Shown one piece after another: positions 18,467 to 26,508 of a stretch of DNA of 64,000 bases. The notes under the pieces were generated by a model. That model was not told the DNA's origin and did no database searches. It was given only the letters and a program-made list of their open reading frames with translations. Source of the DNA: Verrucomicrobiota bacterium. GTDB lineage: Bacteria > Verrucomicrobiota > Kiritimatiellia > SS1-B-03-39 > UBA6053. The stretch covers positions 1-64,000 of the forward strand of contig JAFIGD010000004.1 of NCBI GenBank assembly GCA_020831625.1, given 5' to 3'. The number at the start of each line of letters is the position of its first letter. Position 1 is the first letter of the stretch. A program made the translations under genes and the position numbers.

Positions 18467-20705
18467 GACAAGGACGACTATGAAACAGTTTGGACGAATG
18501 ATGACGGGTTGGATGTGTTTATGGCTGTCGCTGACCCCGGTCGGCGCGCAGAGCGGAGCCGATGCGGCGGGCGGCGCAGAGAGCGGCGAGGCGGGCGGCA
18601 CGACTTCGGCGGCGGCGCGGCGGGACGCGTTGCGGGCCCGCCGAATGATCGACAGTGCGCTTGAACTGCTGCGGGCGGGTCAGCACGACCGCGGGGTTTC
18701 GATGCTGGAGGCGGTGGGAACGATGTTTCCTGAATCCGAGGTCCGTTTCCGGGCGGCGCTGGAGCTGGGCCGGCATCATATGGAGCGCCGGGAGTTCACC
18801 CGCGCCCGCGCCGCGCTGCATCAGGCGCGGCAGTCTCCCGATGAGGACATTCAGGCCGAGGCCTGGTTCCGTCTGGGCGCGGTCTCGTTTTATCAGGCCG
18901 ATTACAATGAGGCGTTTTCCGCGTTCCGCCGGGTGACCAATGATTTCCCGGCCGGCGGATTCACCAATCACGCCTACGACTACATCGGACAGGCGCATTT
19001 TCAACAGGGCCGCTGGGGGAAAGCTGTGGAGGCCTTCCGCATGGTGGGCACCGCCGTGCCGGACACGCTCGACGAGGAGGAGGAGCGGCTGGTGGAGGCC
19101 GGTCAGCGTCTGTTTGTGAAAGTCAACGACCGGGATTTGCGGATTCTGTCGTTGCTGGGCAACACCACCGAAGTGACCCTGCGCTCCGGCTCGGGTGATG
19201 AGGAGCGGGTGCCGCTGGAGCGTCTGGGGCGCAGCGGGGATGACTGGATCGCCTCGGTGATGATGGTGCCGGAACCTTCGGAACCGAACGACGGGGTGTT
19301 GACGGTGCGGGGAGGGGATGTGGTGACGGTGGTGTATATTGATGAGAACAATTCACAGGGTGAGGTGGATTTGGAACTCACCACCCGGGTGCGGGTGGTC
19401 TCCACCGGCGCGGTGCGCTTCACCGACGGGGCGTATCAGCGCAGCGTGCGCGGGGTGTTCGCCGGGCAGCCGGCGTTTATCCGGCTGGTGGATCTGGATT
19501 TGGATGTCAGTGAGGAACGGGACACGGTGGATGTGGAAATCGCGGTGGTGCGGAAAGTCGAACGCGAGGAGCCGGACAGTCCGCTGACCTCTGTGGATGT
19601 GGAGGATCTGGACGAATCGCGCGCGGATGAGGATGAATGGGTTGAGCGGTCCACGCTGCGGGTGCGGTTAAGGGAATCGGCGGCGCATTCCGGTGAATTT
19701 CACGGACGGGTGATTCCGGTGCTTCAGGAGCGGGCCTCCGGGGATCCGAACGAGGTGGTGGTCACGCCCGGCGATTATCTGGAGGTGCGCTATGTGGACG
19801 AACTGCATATGGGTGGCGATGAGCCGCGGCTTCGCAGCGACCGGGCGCAGGTGGTCACCGGCGGAACCTCGGAACCGCAGTCGATCGTGTCCGAAGCCAA
19901 CGATCCCGACACCCAGGCGGAAAAGCTGTTGATCGAGGCCAAACTGCTCCACCGCTGGGGCAGCATCTTTCAGGAGGTGGGTCTGGAGGAGAACGCCTCC
20001 GCCCGCGCGGAGGAGGGTCTGGAGAAAATCGATGAGATCATGCGGATCACCGCGCGGCGGAGTCTGCGGCGCGATATTCTTGAGGACGCTTTTGAGGTCC
20101 GCTGGGAGCTGTATTTGATTCAGGGGCGGTTGAATCAGGCGATTGCCGCCTGCATGGCGCTGGTCGAACTGTTTCCCGACACCGACCGGGTGGACCGGGC
20201 CTTTATGAACATCGCCCGGGCGCGGTCCCAGTCCCGGGCGCAGGAGGATTTGCGGGAGGCGGTCCGCGTGTACCGCTCGATTCTGGATCTTCCGGAATCG
20301 GCCTATCAGGCCGAGGCGCAGTTCCGGATCGGGGAGGTCACGGAGCAGTTGATCCGCCTGAATCTTCAGGCCGGACAGACGCCCAATCTTTCGCCCGCCA
20401 TGGTGGAATTCCAGCAGGTCACCGAACGGTTTCCGCATTCCTCCTTTGCCGGGGAAGCCTTCAAAAAGATCATCAATTTCCACCTGCAGCAGGAGGATTA
20501 TGTCCGCGGCGTGGAACTCATGGACCGGGTGGTTCTGGATTATCCGGACGCTCCCTGGCTCGATGAAATACTGTTGCAGTGGGGCGTGGCCGCTTTCCGG
20601 ATGCGGAATCCGTCCGTGGCCCGGCAGAAATTCATGCAGGTTCTTGAAGAATATCCCAACGGCGCCGCCGCGGCCCAGGCGGCGAACTTTCTGCGGCGTC
20701 TGTAA
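18453..20705 (+). CDS. Secreted TPR protein with two beta modules
   Basis: A 750-aa exported protein. ATG 18453 has GGGAGG 8-10 bases upstream and overlaps the previous gene by 14 bases; ATG 18480, with AAGGA, is an alternative. A hydrophobic signal segment ends near PVGAQS. Residues ~60-210 form TPR repeats (AEAWFRLGAVSFYQADYNEAFSAF type). Residues ~216-300 and ~337-462 carry the same beta module seen in the giant protein: FVKVNDRD, RLVDLDLD, HSGEFHGRVIPV and PGDYLEVRYVDE. Residues ~480-750 are TPRs again (YQAEAQFRIGEVTEQL). This TPR-beta-TPR order is a small version of the giant protein, supporting a shared origin and likely joint function with the motor genes that follow. Confidence 0.8.
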   Translation: MMCIKTRTTMKQFGRMMTGWMCLWLSLTPVGAQSGADAAGGAESGEAGGTTSAAARRDALRARRMIDSALELLRAGQHDRGVSMLEAVGTMFPESEVRFRAALELGRHHMERREFTRARAALHQARQSPDEDIQAEAWFRLGAVSFYQADYNEAFSAFRRVTNDFPAGGFTNHAYDYIGQAHFQQGRWGKAVEAFRMVGTAVPDTLDEEEERLVEAGQRLFVKVNDRDLRILSLLGNTTEVTLRSGSGDEERVPLERLGRSGDDWIASVMMVPEPSEPNDGVLTVRGGDVVTVVYIDENNSQGEVDLELTTRVRVVSTGAVRFTDGAYQRSVRGVFAGQPAFIRLVDLDLDVSEERDTVDVEIAVVRKVEREEPDSPLTSVDVEDLDESRADEDEWVERSTLRVRLRESAAHSGEFHGRVIPVLQERASGDPNEVVVTPGDYLEVRYVDELHMGGDEPRLRSDRAQVVTGGTSEPQSIVSEANDPDTQAEKLLIEAKLLHRWGSIFQEVGLEENASARAEEGLEKIDEIMRITARRSLRRDILEDAFEVRWELYLIQGRLNQAIAACMALVELFPDTDRVDRAFMNIARARSQSRAQEDLREAVRVYRSILDLPESAYQAEAQFRIGEVTEQLIRLNLQAGQTPNLSPAMVEFQQVTERFPHSSFAGEAFKKIINFHLQQEDYVRGVELMDRVVLDYPDAPWLDEILLQWGVAAFRMRNPSVARQKFMQVLEEYPNGAAAAQAANFLRRL

Positions 20706-20744
20706 TTACCTTTTAAACCAACCAACCCCGATGAGGAATCTCTC

Positions 20745-21377
20745 ATGTTAACCTATATTCTGGATGGCGGACCGATCATGTGGCCGCTGCTTTTTCTTTC
20801 CGTGCTGTCGCTGGCGATCATTCTCGACCGGGTGCGGGCGTTTCAGGCCGCCACCGGCGACACGCCGGATTTGCGGCGTCTGGTGAATCAGGATCTGATG
20901 GACGAGAAACTCGACGCCGCGATTGAGCGGGTCGAGAGCACCGAGGGGCCGGTCGCCGCCTGTCTGCTGGTGGGTCTGCACCGGTACCGTAAAATGCGCG
21001 ACCGCGGGCGGCATCCCGAGGAAATCGAAATGGCGGTGTCCAAAACCATGGAGGACTATGCGCCCAAGGCGGTGAGCGGTTTGGAAAAACGGCTGAACGT
21101 GCTGGTGTTGATCGCTTCGGTGTCCCCCCTGCTGGGCATGACCGGCACGGTGACGGGGATGATCAAATCCTTCGCGCGCATGGCCGAGGACGCGGGGCTG
21201 GATCCGGGCGCGGTCTCGGGCGGGATCTCCGAGGCGCTGATCACCACCGCGGCCGGTCTGATTATCGCCATTCCGGCGGTGGTGGCCTACAACCTCTTTT
21301 CGCGGCGGGTGGAGGAATTCAATATCGCCATCGAGGAATGCATCACCGATCTGGTGGGTTCGATCAGCGAACACTGA
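20745..21377 (+). CDS. MotA/TolQ/ExbB proton channel family protein
   Basis: A 210-aa inner-membrane protein of the ExbB/TolQ family, which forms the proton-conducting stator pentamer around an ExbD dimer. The first helix is MWPLLFLSVLSLAIILDRV, then a cytoplasmic region, then the conserved pair of helices around LNVLVLIASVSPLLGMTGTV and LITTAAGLIIAIPAVVAYNLF, with the hallmark Gly/Thr-rich GMTGTVTGMI. Start ATG 20745 follows GAGGAA. Forty bases after the 750-aa TPR gene and 7 bases before the first ExbD. Whether it powers TonB-like transport, motility or envelope maintenance cannot be told from the sequence. Confidence 0.92.
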   Translation: MLTYILDGGPIMWPLLFLSVLSLAIILDRVRAFQAATGDTPDLRRLVNQDLMDEKLDAAIERVESTEGPVAACLLVGLHRYRKMRDRGRHPEEIEMAVSKTMEDYAPKAVSGLEKRLNVLVLIASVSPLLGMTGTVTGMIKSFARMAEDAGLDPGAVSGGISEALITTAAGLIIAIPAVVAYNLFSRRVEEFNIAIEECITDLVGSISEH

Positions 21378-21384
21378 GCGCGAT

Positions 21385-21804
21385 ATGTCCCGTAAACGAC
21401 GAGCGAAAGCGGAAGCGGAAATCGATGTCGGCGCCTTTGCCGACATCGCGTTCCTGCTGATTATTTTCTTCATTCTCACGACCAGCTTTGTGCGGCCGCT
21501 GGGGCAGGAGGTCCGTATCCCGCAAACCGAGACGCCGGAAAACCGGGAGGTGGATGATCAAACCCCGTCGGTGAATGTCACCGCGAATTTGATCCGGTTC
21601 GGAGAGACGGAGGACTCGATGGCGGACATTTCTCTGGATGCGCTGCGGGACCGGCTGTTTCAAATGAACCTGATGAACGCGGAGGATCAGGACCGGATGA
21701 TCGTGCTGGAGGTCGCCGATGACGTGACCTATGAACGTTATTTCCAGGTGGTCACGCTGATTAGTGACGCGGGCGGTATCATCGCGATTGTGGAGGAGAA
21801 CTGA
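21385..21804 (+). CDS. ExbD/TolR family protein 1
   Basis: A 139-aa ExbD/TolR-type protein: a short basic cytoplasmic N-terminus (MSRKRRAK), one transmembrane helix beginning GAFADIAFLLIIFFILTT with the buried aspartate that accepts protons, and a periplasmic domain of about 95 residues. Its stop overlaps the start of the second ExbD by one base. It would pair with the adjacent ExbB. The linker after the helix (QTETPENREVDD) is acidic. Confidence 0.9.
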   Translation: MSRKRRAKAEAEIDVGAFADIAFLLIIFFILTTSFVRPLGQEVRIPQTETPENREVDDQTPSVNVTANLIRFGETEDSMADISLDALRDRLFQMNLMNAEDQDRMIVLEVADDVTYERYFQVVTLISDAGGIIAIVEEN

Positions 21805-22205
21805 TGCCGGTGCGCCGCCGCAAAAAGCTGAAGGTGATGATTCCCCTCGCGTCGATGGGGGATATCGCGTTCCTGTTGATTATTTTCTTTATGCTGGTGT
21901 CCGATTTTATGCGGGATCATCAGGAACTCGATCCCGCGCCGGGGGCGGATGTGGGCGAGCTGGCGCCGGCGGAGGTGAGTGTGGCGGTGGACCGGGAGGG
22001 GCGGATATGGGTTCAGGGGCTGGAAGTGGGCGTCCACGATCTGGGGGCGGCGGTGGAGATTCTTTTGGAGCGTCGGCGGGAGGATGGCATTGTGCATCTG
22101 AACGTCGACCGAAGTTTAACCCGGCCGGAATACATGCCGGTCATCGAGGCCCTCAGCGGCGCGGGGGCGCGAATCGCCCTGGTCGGAATGCGGGACACGG
22201 AGTAA
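21804..22205 (+). CDS. ExbD/TolR family protein 2
   Basis: A 133-aa second ExbD/TolR protein. A basic N-terminus (MPVRRRKKLK) precedes a helix containing DIAFLLIIFFML, identical over ten residues to the first ExbD although the periplasmic domains differ. The critical aspartate is kept. Having two consecutive ExbDs suggests a heterodimeric rotor or two alternative effectors, as known for some gliding motor loci with paired ExbD-like proteins. It starts within the previous stop codon, and the next gene begins 4 bases after its stop. Confidence 0.9.
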   Translation: MPVRRRKKLKVMIPLASMGDIAFLLIIFFMLVSDFMRDHQELDPAPGADVGELAPAEVSVAVDREGRIWVQGLEVGVHDLGAAVEILLERRREDGIVHLNVDRSLTRPEYMPVIEALSGAGARIALVGMRDTE

Positions 22206-22209
22206 TATC

Positions 22210-22656
22210 ATGAGCGACAGCAAACAAAATGACGGAGTAAGTGTGAGCGAACCGGACCGCCTTCTTGTGGCGGTGAACCGGTCGGTCCTGGCGAAAACAT
22301 TCTGGGTCTCCCTCGCGGCGCATGTTGCGGTTCTGGGGCTCACCTCGTTCGGTCTGTACCGCGACTGGGCGGAGATGGGCCTGTATTCCGAGGCGGGTTT
22401 TCACACCCCGTCCACCATGGCGCAACTGCGCCGCGACCGCGTCCGCGAACGGGAGGCCGAGGCCCGCGCGGAGCGGGAGACGGAACGGCGGACCGAACAG
22501 GCCGCCCGGGCGCTGGAGGCGGAGGAGCGCGCGGCGCGGCAGAGCGCTCAGCCGTCGGAGGCCCCGGGCGCCCCGGACACGCCCGTCGAGCCGGAAATTG
22601 AGCCGCTTGAGCCCCGTCCGTTCTCGCTCGATGATCTCCCGGACCTGGACATCTAA
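22210..22656 (+). CDS. TonB-like N-terminal anchor protein without TonB C-domain
   Basis: A 148-aa protein. About 30 polar residues precede a single transmembrane helix (TFWVSLAAHVAVLGLTSFGLY, with the HxxV arrangement often seen in TonB/TolA anchors). A strongly charged Arg/Glu helix (REREAEARAERETERRTE, roughly residues 75-110) follows, then a Pro/Glu-rich stretch ending in an acidic DDLPDLDI. The usual C-terminal TonB domain is missing, since the reading frame simply ends. Position directly after ExbB-ExbD-ExbD is where tonB or tolA is commonly found, so it is likely the energy-transducing partner. How it would contact outer components is unclear; the TPR proteins are candidates. Confidence 0.65.
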   Translation: MSDSKQNDGVSVSEPDRLLVAVNRSVLAKTFWVSLAAHVAVLGLTSFGLYRDWAEMGLYSEAGFHTPSTMAQLRRDRVREREAEARAERETERRTEQAARALEAEERAARQSAQPSEAPGAPDTPVEPEIEPLEPRPFSLDDLPDLDI

Positions 22657-22662
22657 ACGTTC

Positions 22663-24282
22663 ATGAGGGAATTTCCGCCGTTGTATGCTTTGTTCAGCCG
22701 GTTCCACGGCGCGCTTGCCGCCGCCCTGGTGACGGCGCTGGGGCGGGTGATCCGCCTGCAGGCCCGGCTGCCTCTGCGCCTGCGCCTGTGCGCCGGGTTT
22801 CTGGTGCTGGCGGGGATCAGCGCCTGGACGGGGGGACGGGCGGCGCCGCATTATTGGGAGTGGACCGGGTATATTGAGGCGCACCTCGACCGCCTTCAGG
22901 AAGGGGGGCTGACAGGCCTCGGGGACCGGGTCGCCTGGCTGGGACGGATTTCCGCCGGGATCTGTCTTCTGACCGCCGGAGCGGTGTGGCTGCGGCATCC
23001 TTTGGTTTTCGGCCTGCAAAAAATCACCCTGGCGGTCTACGGTGTCATGTGGCTGAGCTGGCATTTGTTTGTGACCCGTGTTCCCTCGTATTTGAACGCG
23101 GTGGACGTGAAGGGTTTTCCCAACGCCTTGCGGAATGAATACTGGCTGCGCGCCTGGGGGCCCTGGCTTCCCGCGCTGATTCCTTTCTTGCTGCTGGCGC
23201 TGGGCGTGGCGCGGCGGGGCACCCGCCGGGCGTTCACGCGACAAGAGGCACCCAAACCGCTTTTCGGCGACCGGGTGTATGAAAACCTTCGCACGGGCGG
23301 ACGCGATCCGCGAATGCGCTCCTCGACGTACTGGTCGGCTTTTCTGTTTTTCATGGTCCTCGTCGGTCCCTTTTTGATGCGCGGCTGCGGATGGGAGGAT
23401 CCCTACGGACTCATTCAGGGGTCGGGCGATCCGGTGGTGGAGATGGTGCGGGTCACGCGGCAGCGCGAGATTCCCCAACAGCGGATGATTGTCAACACAT
23501 GGAGCCCCTTCATCTTCGAGCGGATGAAACTTGATGACATCCAGGTGATGGAGGAACTGGATGAACTGACGCAAAACACCTATGAAATCGCGCAGGAGAC
23601 CTCCGGCCGTCTCGGCGAGGGCGGCGGGGACAGCGGCGGCTGGCCCGACGGCATGGAAGGCGCGACGGTCCGCTTTATCCGTTTGCAGTATTCCGGCGGC
23701 GACTGGGATCAGAATATGGAGCGCAATTCAGATTCGAACCTGTTGCGGCGCATGCATCAGATCACCGGATTTCCGGTGGCGGGCGACGGTGAAGGATTGG
23801 CCATCAACCGGCTGCGCCGATTCCCCGAAGGCCGCAAGCCCCCGTTTGTGTTCATGACCGGCCGCGGAAACCTCCGCCTTTCGCAGCAGGAGGTGAACAC
23901 CCTGCGCTGGTACACGCTGGAGGAGGGCGGGATGATTTTCGCCACGCACGGGGGCGGAAACTTCGGCGGCAATTTCCGCCGGGAACTCGGGCGGATTTTT
24001 CCTGGATACCGGCTGGTGGATATTCCGAACGACGACCCGATATTCCGGGCACCGTTTTTATTTCCCGGCGGCGCGCCGCCGCTGTGGCAGCAGGACGGCT
24101 CGCGGGCGCTGGGTATCCGTCATGAAGGCCGCTGGGTGGTGTTCTATCATCCCGGCGACATGAGCGACGCCTGGCGCGACGGACATTCCGGGGCCCGGCC
24201 CGAAGTGGCCGAGCAGGCCTACCGCATGGCGATCAATGTCATGTACTACGCCTTCAACATGTATCACGCCCGTCACAATTAG
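22663..24282 (+). CDS. Membrane-anchored DUF4159 protein
   Basis: A 539-aa protein. The N-terminal half contains about five hydrophobic helices, including segments around LCAGFLVLAGISAW, ITLAVYGVMWLSWHLFV, WLPALIPFLLLALGVA and STYWSAFLFFMVLVGPFLM. The C-terminal ~220 residues match DUF4159: VRFIRLQYSGGDWDQN, a long helix with NLLRRMH, PPFVFMTGRGNLRLSQQE, GGMIFATHGGG, and a C-terminal NVMYYAF. DUF4159 resembles class I glutamine amidotransferase-like folds without an obvious catalytic triad, and its role is unknown. It usually sits near MoxR/DUF58/VWA envelope clusters; here it closes the TPR-Exb operon. Its 3' end overlaps the convergent membrane-protein gene by 29 bases. Confidence 0.85.
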   Translation: MREFPPLYALFSRFHGALAAALVTALGRVIRLQARLPLRLRLCAGFLVLAGISAWTGGRAAPHYWEWTGYIEAHLDRLQEGGLTGLGDRVAWLGRISAGICLLTAGAVWLRHPLVFGLQKITLAVYGVMWLSWHLFVTRVPSYLNAVDVKGFPNALRNEYWLRAWGPWLPALIPFLLLALGVARRGTRRAFTRQEAPKPLFGDRVYENLRTGGRDPRMRSSTYWSAFLFFMVLVGPFLMRGCGWEDPYGLIQGSGDPVVEMVRVTRQREIPQQRMIVNTWSPFIFERMKLDDIQVMEELDELTQNTYEIAQETSGRLGEGGGDSGGWPDGMEGATVRFIRLQYSGGDWDQNMERNSDSNLLRRMHQITGFPVAGDGEGLAINRLRRFPEGRKPPFVFMTGRGNLRLSQQEVNTLRWYTLEEGGMIFATHGGGNFGGNFRRELGRIFPGYRLVDIPNDDPIFRAPFLFPGGAPPLWQQDGSRALGIRHEGRWVVFYHPGDMSDAWRDGHSGARPEVAEQAYRMAINVMYYAFNMYHARHN

Positions 24283-25000
24283 GTGTCATGGTTTTCCGGC
24301 ACAGGCCGAGAAGATACCAGAGGAAAAACCAGGCGATGGCCATTTCCTTGAATTCGCCGTCAGCGAAAAACTCCAGGGCGGTGACCTCCCGGAAGAAAAG
24401 ACGGGCCATGCGGCTGAAAAGCAGAAACGCCGCCGGAGCGATGCAGGGATTTGGCGGCAGGATCCAGGCGATCCAGCCGGAAAGGGGTGGTTTGAAACCG
24501 GTTCCGCGGCGGAGTTTGGGGAAGGCCCATGGAATGATGCATCCGCCGCCATAGATAAACAACTCGATCATCAGCCGGGGCTTTTCGCTGAACCAGGAGG
24601 AGATGTTGTGAATATTCGTCTCGTCCTGACGGTTGATTTCAGCCCAGGCCTCCGGGGTGTCCCAGCCGAACCACCATTGGCCCCAGCTCACCTCCTCGCC
24701 CAGAAAATAGAACGTCGCCAGTAGCCAGCCCGCGAACCAGAAGGTCAACATGCCGTCGGGAATGCGTTTTCGGTGTTTGAAAAAGACCGGGGTGGCAAGG
24801 AGCAGGCCCAAAAAGAGAAACAGTTCGGTGAACTGCTCCACCGCGCCCGCGCCGCCCGGGAAATCTTTGACCAGCAGGACTTCGGCGACCTCCGGGAAGA
24901 AAAAAAACGCTATGGAAAAGCCCGTCAGAAGAAGAAGCGTCATCAGATTTGAGACGCGAAGCTGAGTCTGGGAGTCGGTGTAAAGGGGTTGTAAAATCAT
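24254..25000 (-). CDS. Uncharacterised multi-span membrane protein
   Basis: A 248-aa protein with about six hydrophobic helices. Between the second and third pairs lies a striking conserved-looking loop: GEEVSWGQWWFGWDTPEAW followed by INRQDETNIHN. I recall similar EE-SWGQ and NxQxExNxHN motifs in other uncharacterised bacterial membrane proteins, but no function is established. Paired acidic residues, His and Asn within an otherwise membrane protein could be an active site. It is convergent with, and overlaps, the DUF4159 gene by 29 bases, and is divergent from tilS across an 83-base gap. Confidence 0.65.
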   Translation of the reverse strand: MILQPLYTDSQTQLRVSNLMTLLLLTGFSIAFFFFPEVAEVLLVKDFPGGAGAVEQFTELFLFLGLLLATPVFFKHRKRIPDGMLTFWFAGWLLATFYFLGEEVSWGQWWFGWDTPEAWAEINRQDETNIHNISSWFSEKPRLMIELFIYGGGCIIPWAFPKLRRGTGFKPPLSGWIAWILPPNPCIAPAAFLLFSRMARLFFREVTALEFFADGEFKEMAIAWFFLWYLLGLCRKTMTPNCDGRDTC

Positions 25001-25083
25001 CCTAACCGTCCCCTAACAAAACGTTTTTAGATTGCAATCACAGGGCGGTTGAAAAACGCTTTGCGCATCGTTGTGGCGAGAGC

Positions 25084-26508
25084 TTGCATTCATTCCGGCC
25101 GGGAGTGTATCATGGGGGTGTGAGGAGACAGACCTTTTTTGGTGAGCGTGTTGATGTGGGGGATCTATTCCCGGATCCGCCGCACCGTGTGCTGGTGGCG
25201 TGTTCGGGGGGGATGGACAGTGTTTATCTTTTGTTGGGCTTGTGGGGGTGTCGGACGGAGTTGGGACTGGATTTGGCGGTGGTGACCTGTGACCACGGGC
25301 TGCGTCCGGAGAGCGGGGCGGATGCAGAGTGGGTGAGGCATTTGGCGTGGTCGCTGGGGCTGCCGTGTCATGTGGAGCGCTTTGAGATGCGGGAAAGCAA
25401 ACGGGCGGGGGAGTCGGTCGAGATGTGGGCGCGGCGCTTGCGGCGGGAGGCGTTTGTGCGGATTGCGAAGCGGACCGGTGCGGATTCGCTGGCGCTGGGG
25501 CATCATATGGATGACCAGGCGGAGACGGTGCTGATGCGGTTGTGCCGGGGCACGGGAACCGGCGGGGCGGCGGGGATGGCGCGGGTGCGGGAGGTGGAGG
25601 GTGTTCGCTTTGTGCGTCCGTTGCTGGGCATGCGGCGGGAGGCGATTCAGGATCGGCTGACGGCCTGGGGCCGGGAATGGCGCGAGGATGTGTCCAACGC
25701 GGATCAGGATATGACGCGGAACCGGGTGCGGCATGTGGTTTTGCCGTCGATGTGCCGGGAGGTGAACGCGAAGTCGGTGGAGCATCTGGCGGCGTTCGCG
25801 GAACAGCTTCGGGGGCTGGAGAGCTGGGCGGCGGCGGAGACGGAAAAGGCGTTGGCGGGGTGTCTTATGGACGGGGTGCTGGAGTTAGGGGCGTGGCGTG
25901 CGGCGCATCCGGTTTTGCGGGAGCGGATGGTGTTTTGCGCGCTGGAGCGGTGGGGGGCGGATCCGCTGAAGCTGTCGCGGGAGGCGGTGCTGGGGCTGGC
26001 GGCGGCCTGGTCGGAGCCGGAGAGCGAGTCGAAGCGGTATGAGACGGCGGGGTTGCGGCTGATTCGGGCGGGTGAGCGGGTGTTGCCGGATGCTGAGCCT
26101 CCTGCGATCGGCGGGATTCGTCTGGCGTGCGGCTCCCGGGTGGTGTGGGAACCGTTGGAGCGGGCGTTGTCGTGCGCGCGGGCGGATGCGGTTTCGCGGG
26201 CGGCGAGTTTGAAATCGGACTGGCGGGGGGCGTTGACCGCGTTCTGCCGGGAGGGAGCGTTTGAAGTGAGGGTGCCGCGGCGGGGGGACCGCTATCAGCC
26301 GATGGGGCTCAAGGGGACGGCGAAGGTTTCGGATTTGCTGGGGGGCGCGAAGGTTCCGGCGCATCTGCGGAAGCGGTGGCCGGTGGTGACCTGCGGGGAG
26401 GCGATTGTCTGGGTGCCGGGTTTCCGGGTGGCGGAGGCGTGGAAGGCCGGGAAAAACGGGATTCTGCGGCTGGAACTGGGGCCGGTCAGCGGTTCAGCAA
26501 CGCTTTGA
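25084..26508 (+). CDS. tilS: tRNA(Ile)-lysidine synthase
   Basis: TilS converts the wobble cytidine of tRNA-Ile(CAU) to lysidine, giving isoleucine decoding of AUA. The PP-loop ATPase motif SGGMDS (residues 41-46 counted from 25084) is intact, followed by HGLRPESGADAEWV, GHHMDDQAETVLMRLCRG and MTRNRVRH. The C-terminal substrate-recognition domain is present (VPRRGDRYQPMGLKGTAKVSDLL). Length, 474 aa, is usual. The start is uncertain: the longest frame begins at TTG 25084, and GTG 25120 is a good alternative, as no convincing Shine-Dalgarno decides. Its end overlaps the convergent patatin gene by 23 bases. Confidence 0.93.
   Translation: MHSFRPGVYHGGVRRQTFFGERVDVGDLFPDPPHRVLVACSGGMDSVYLLLGLWGCRTELGLDLAVVTCDHGLRPESGADAEWVRHLAWSLGLPCHVERFEMRESKRAGESVEMWARRLRREAFVRIAKRTGADSLALGHHMDDQAETVLMRLCRGTGTGGAAGMARVREVEGVRFVRPLLGMRREAIQDRLTAWGREWREDVSNADQDMTRNRVRHVVLPSMCREVNAKSVEHLAAFAEQLRGLESWAAAETEKALAGCLMDGVLELGAWRAAHPVLRERMVFCALERWGADPLKLSREAVLGLAAAWSEPESESKRYETAGLRLIRAGERVLPDAEPPAIGGIRLACGSRVVWEPLERALSCARADAVSRAASLKSDWRGALTAFCREGAFEVRVPRRGDRYQPMGLKGTAKVSDLLGGAKVPAHLRKRWPVVTCGEAIVWVPGFRVAEAWKAGKNGILRLELGPVSGSATL

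Noticed and set aside
22210-22656. Full TonB
   Set aside because: No C-terminal TonB domain, so it is described only as TonB-like.
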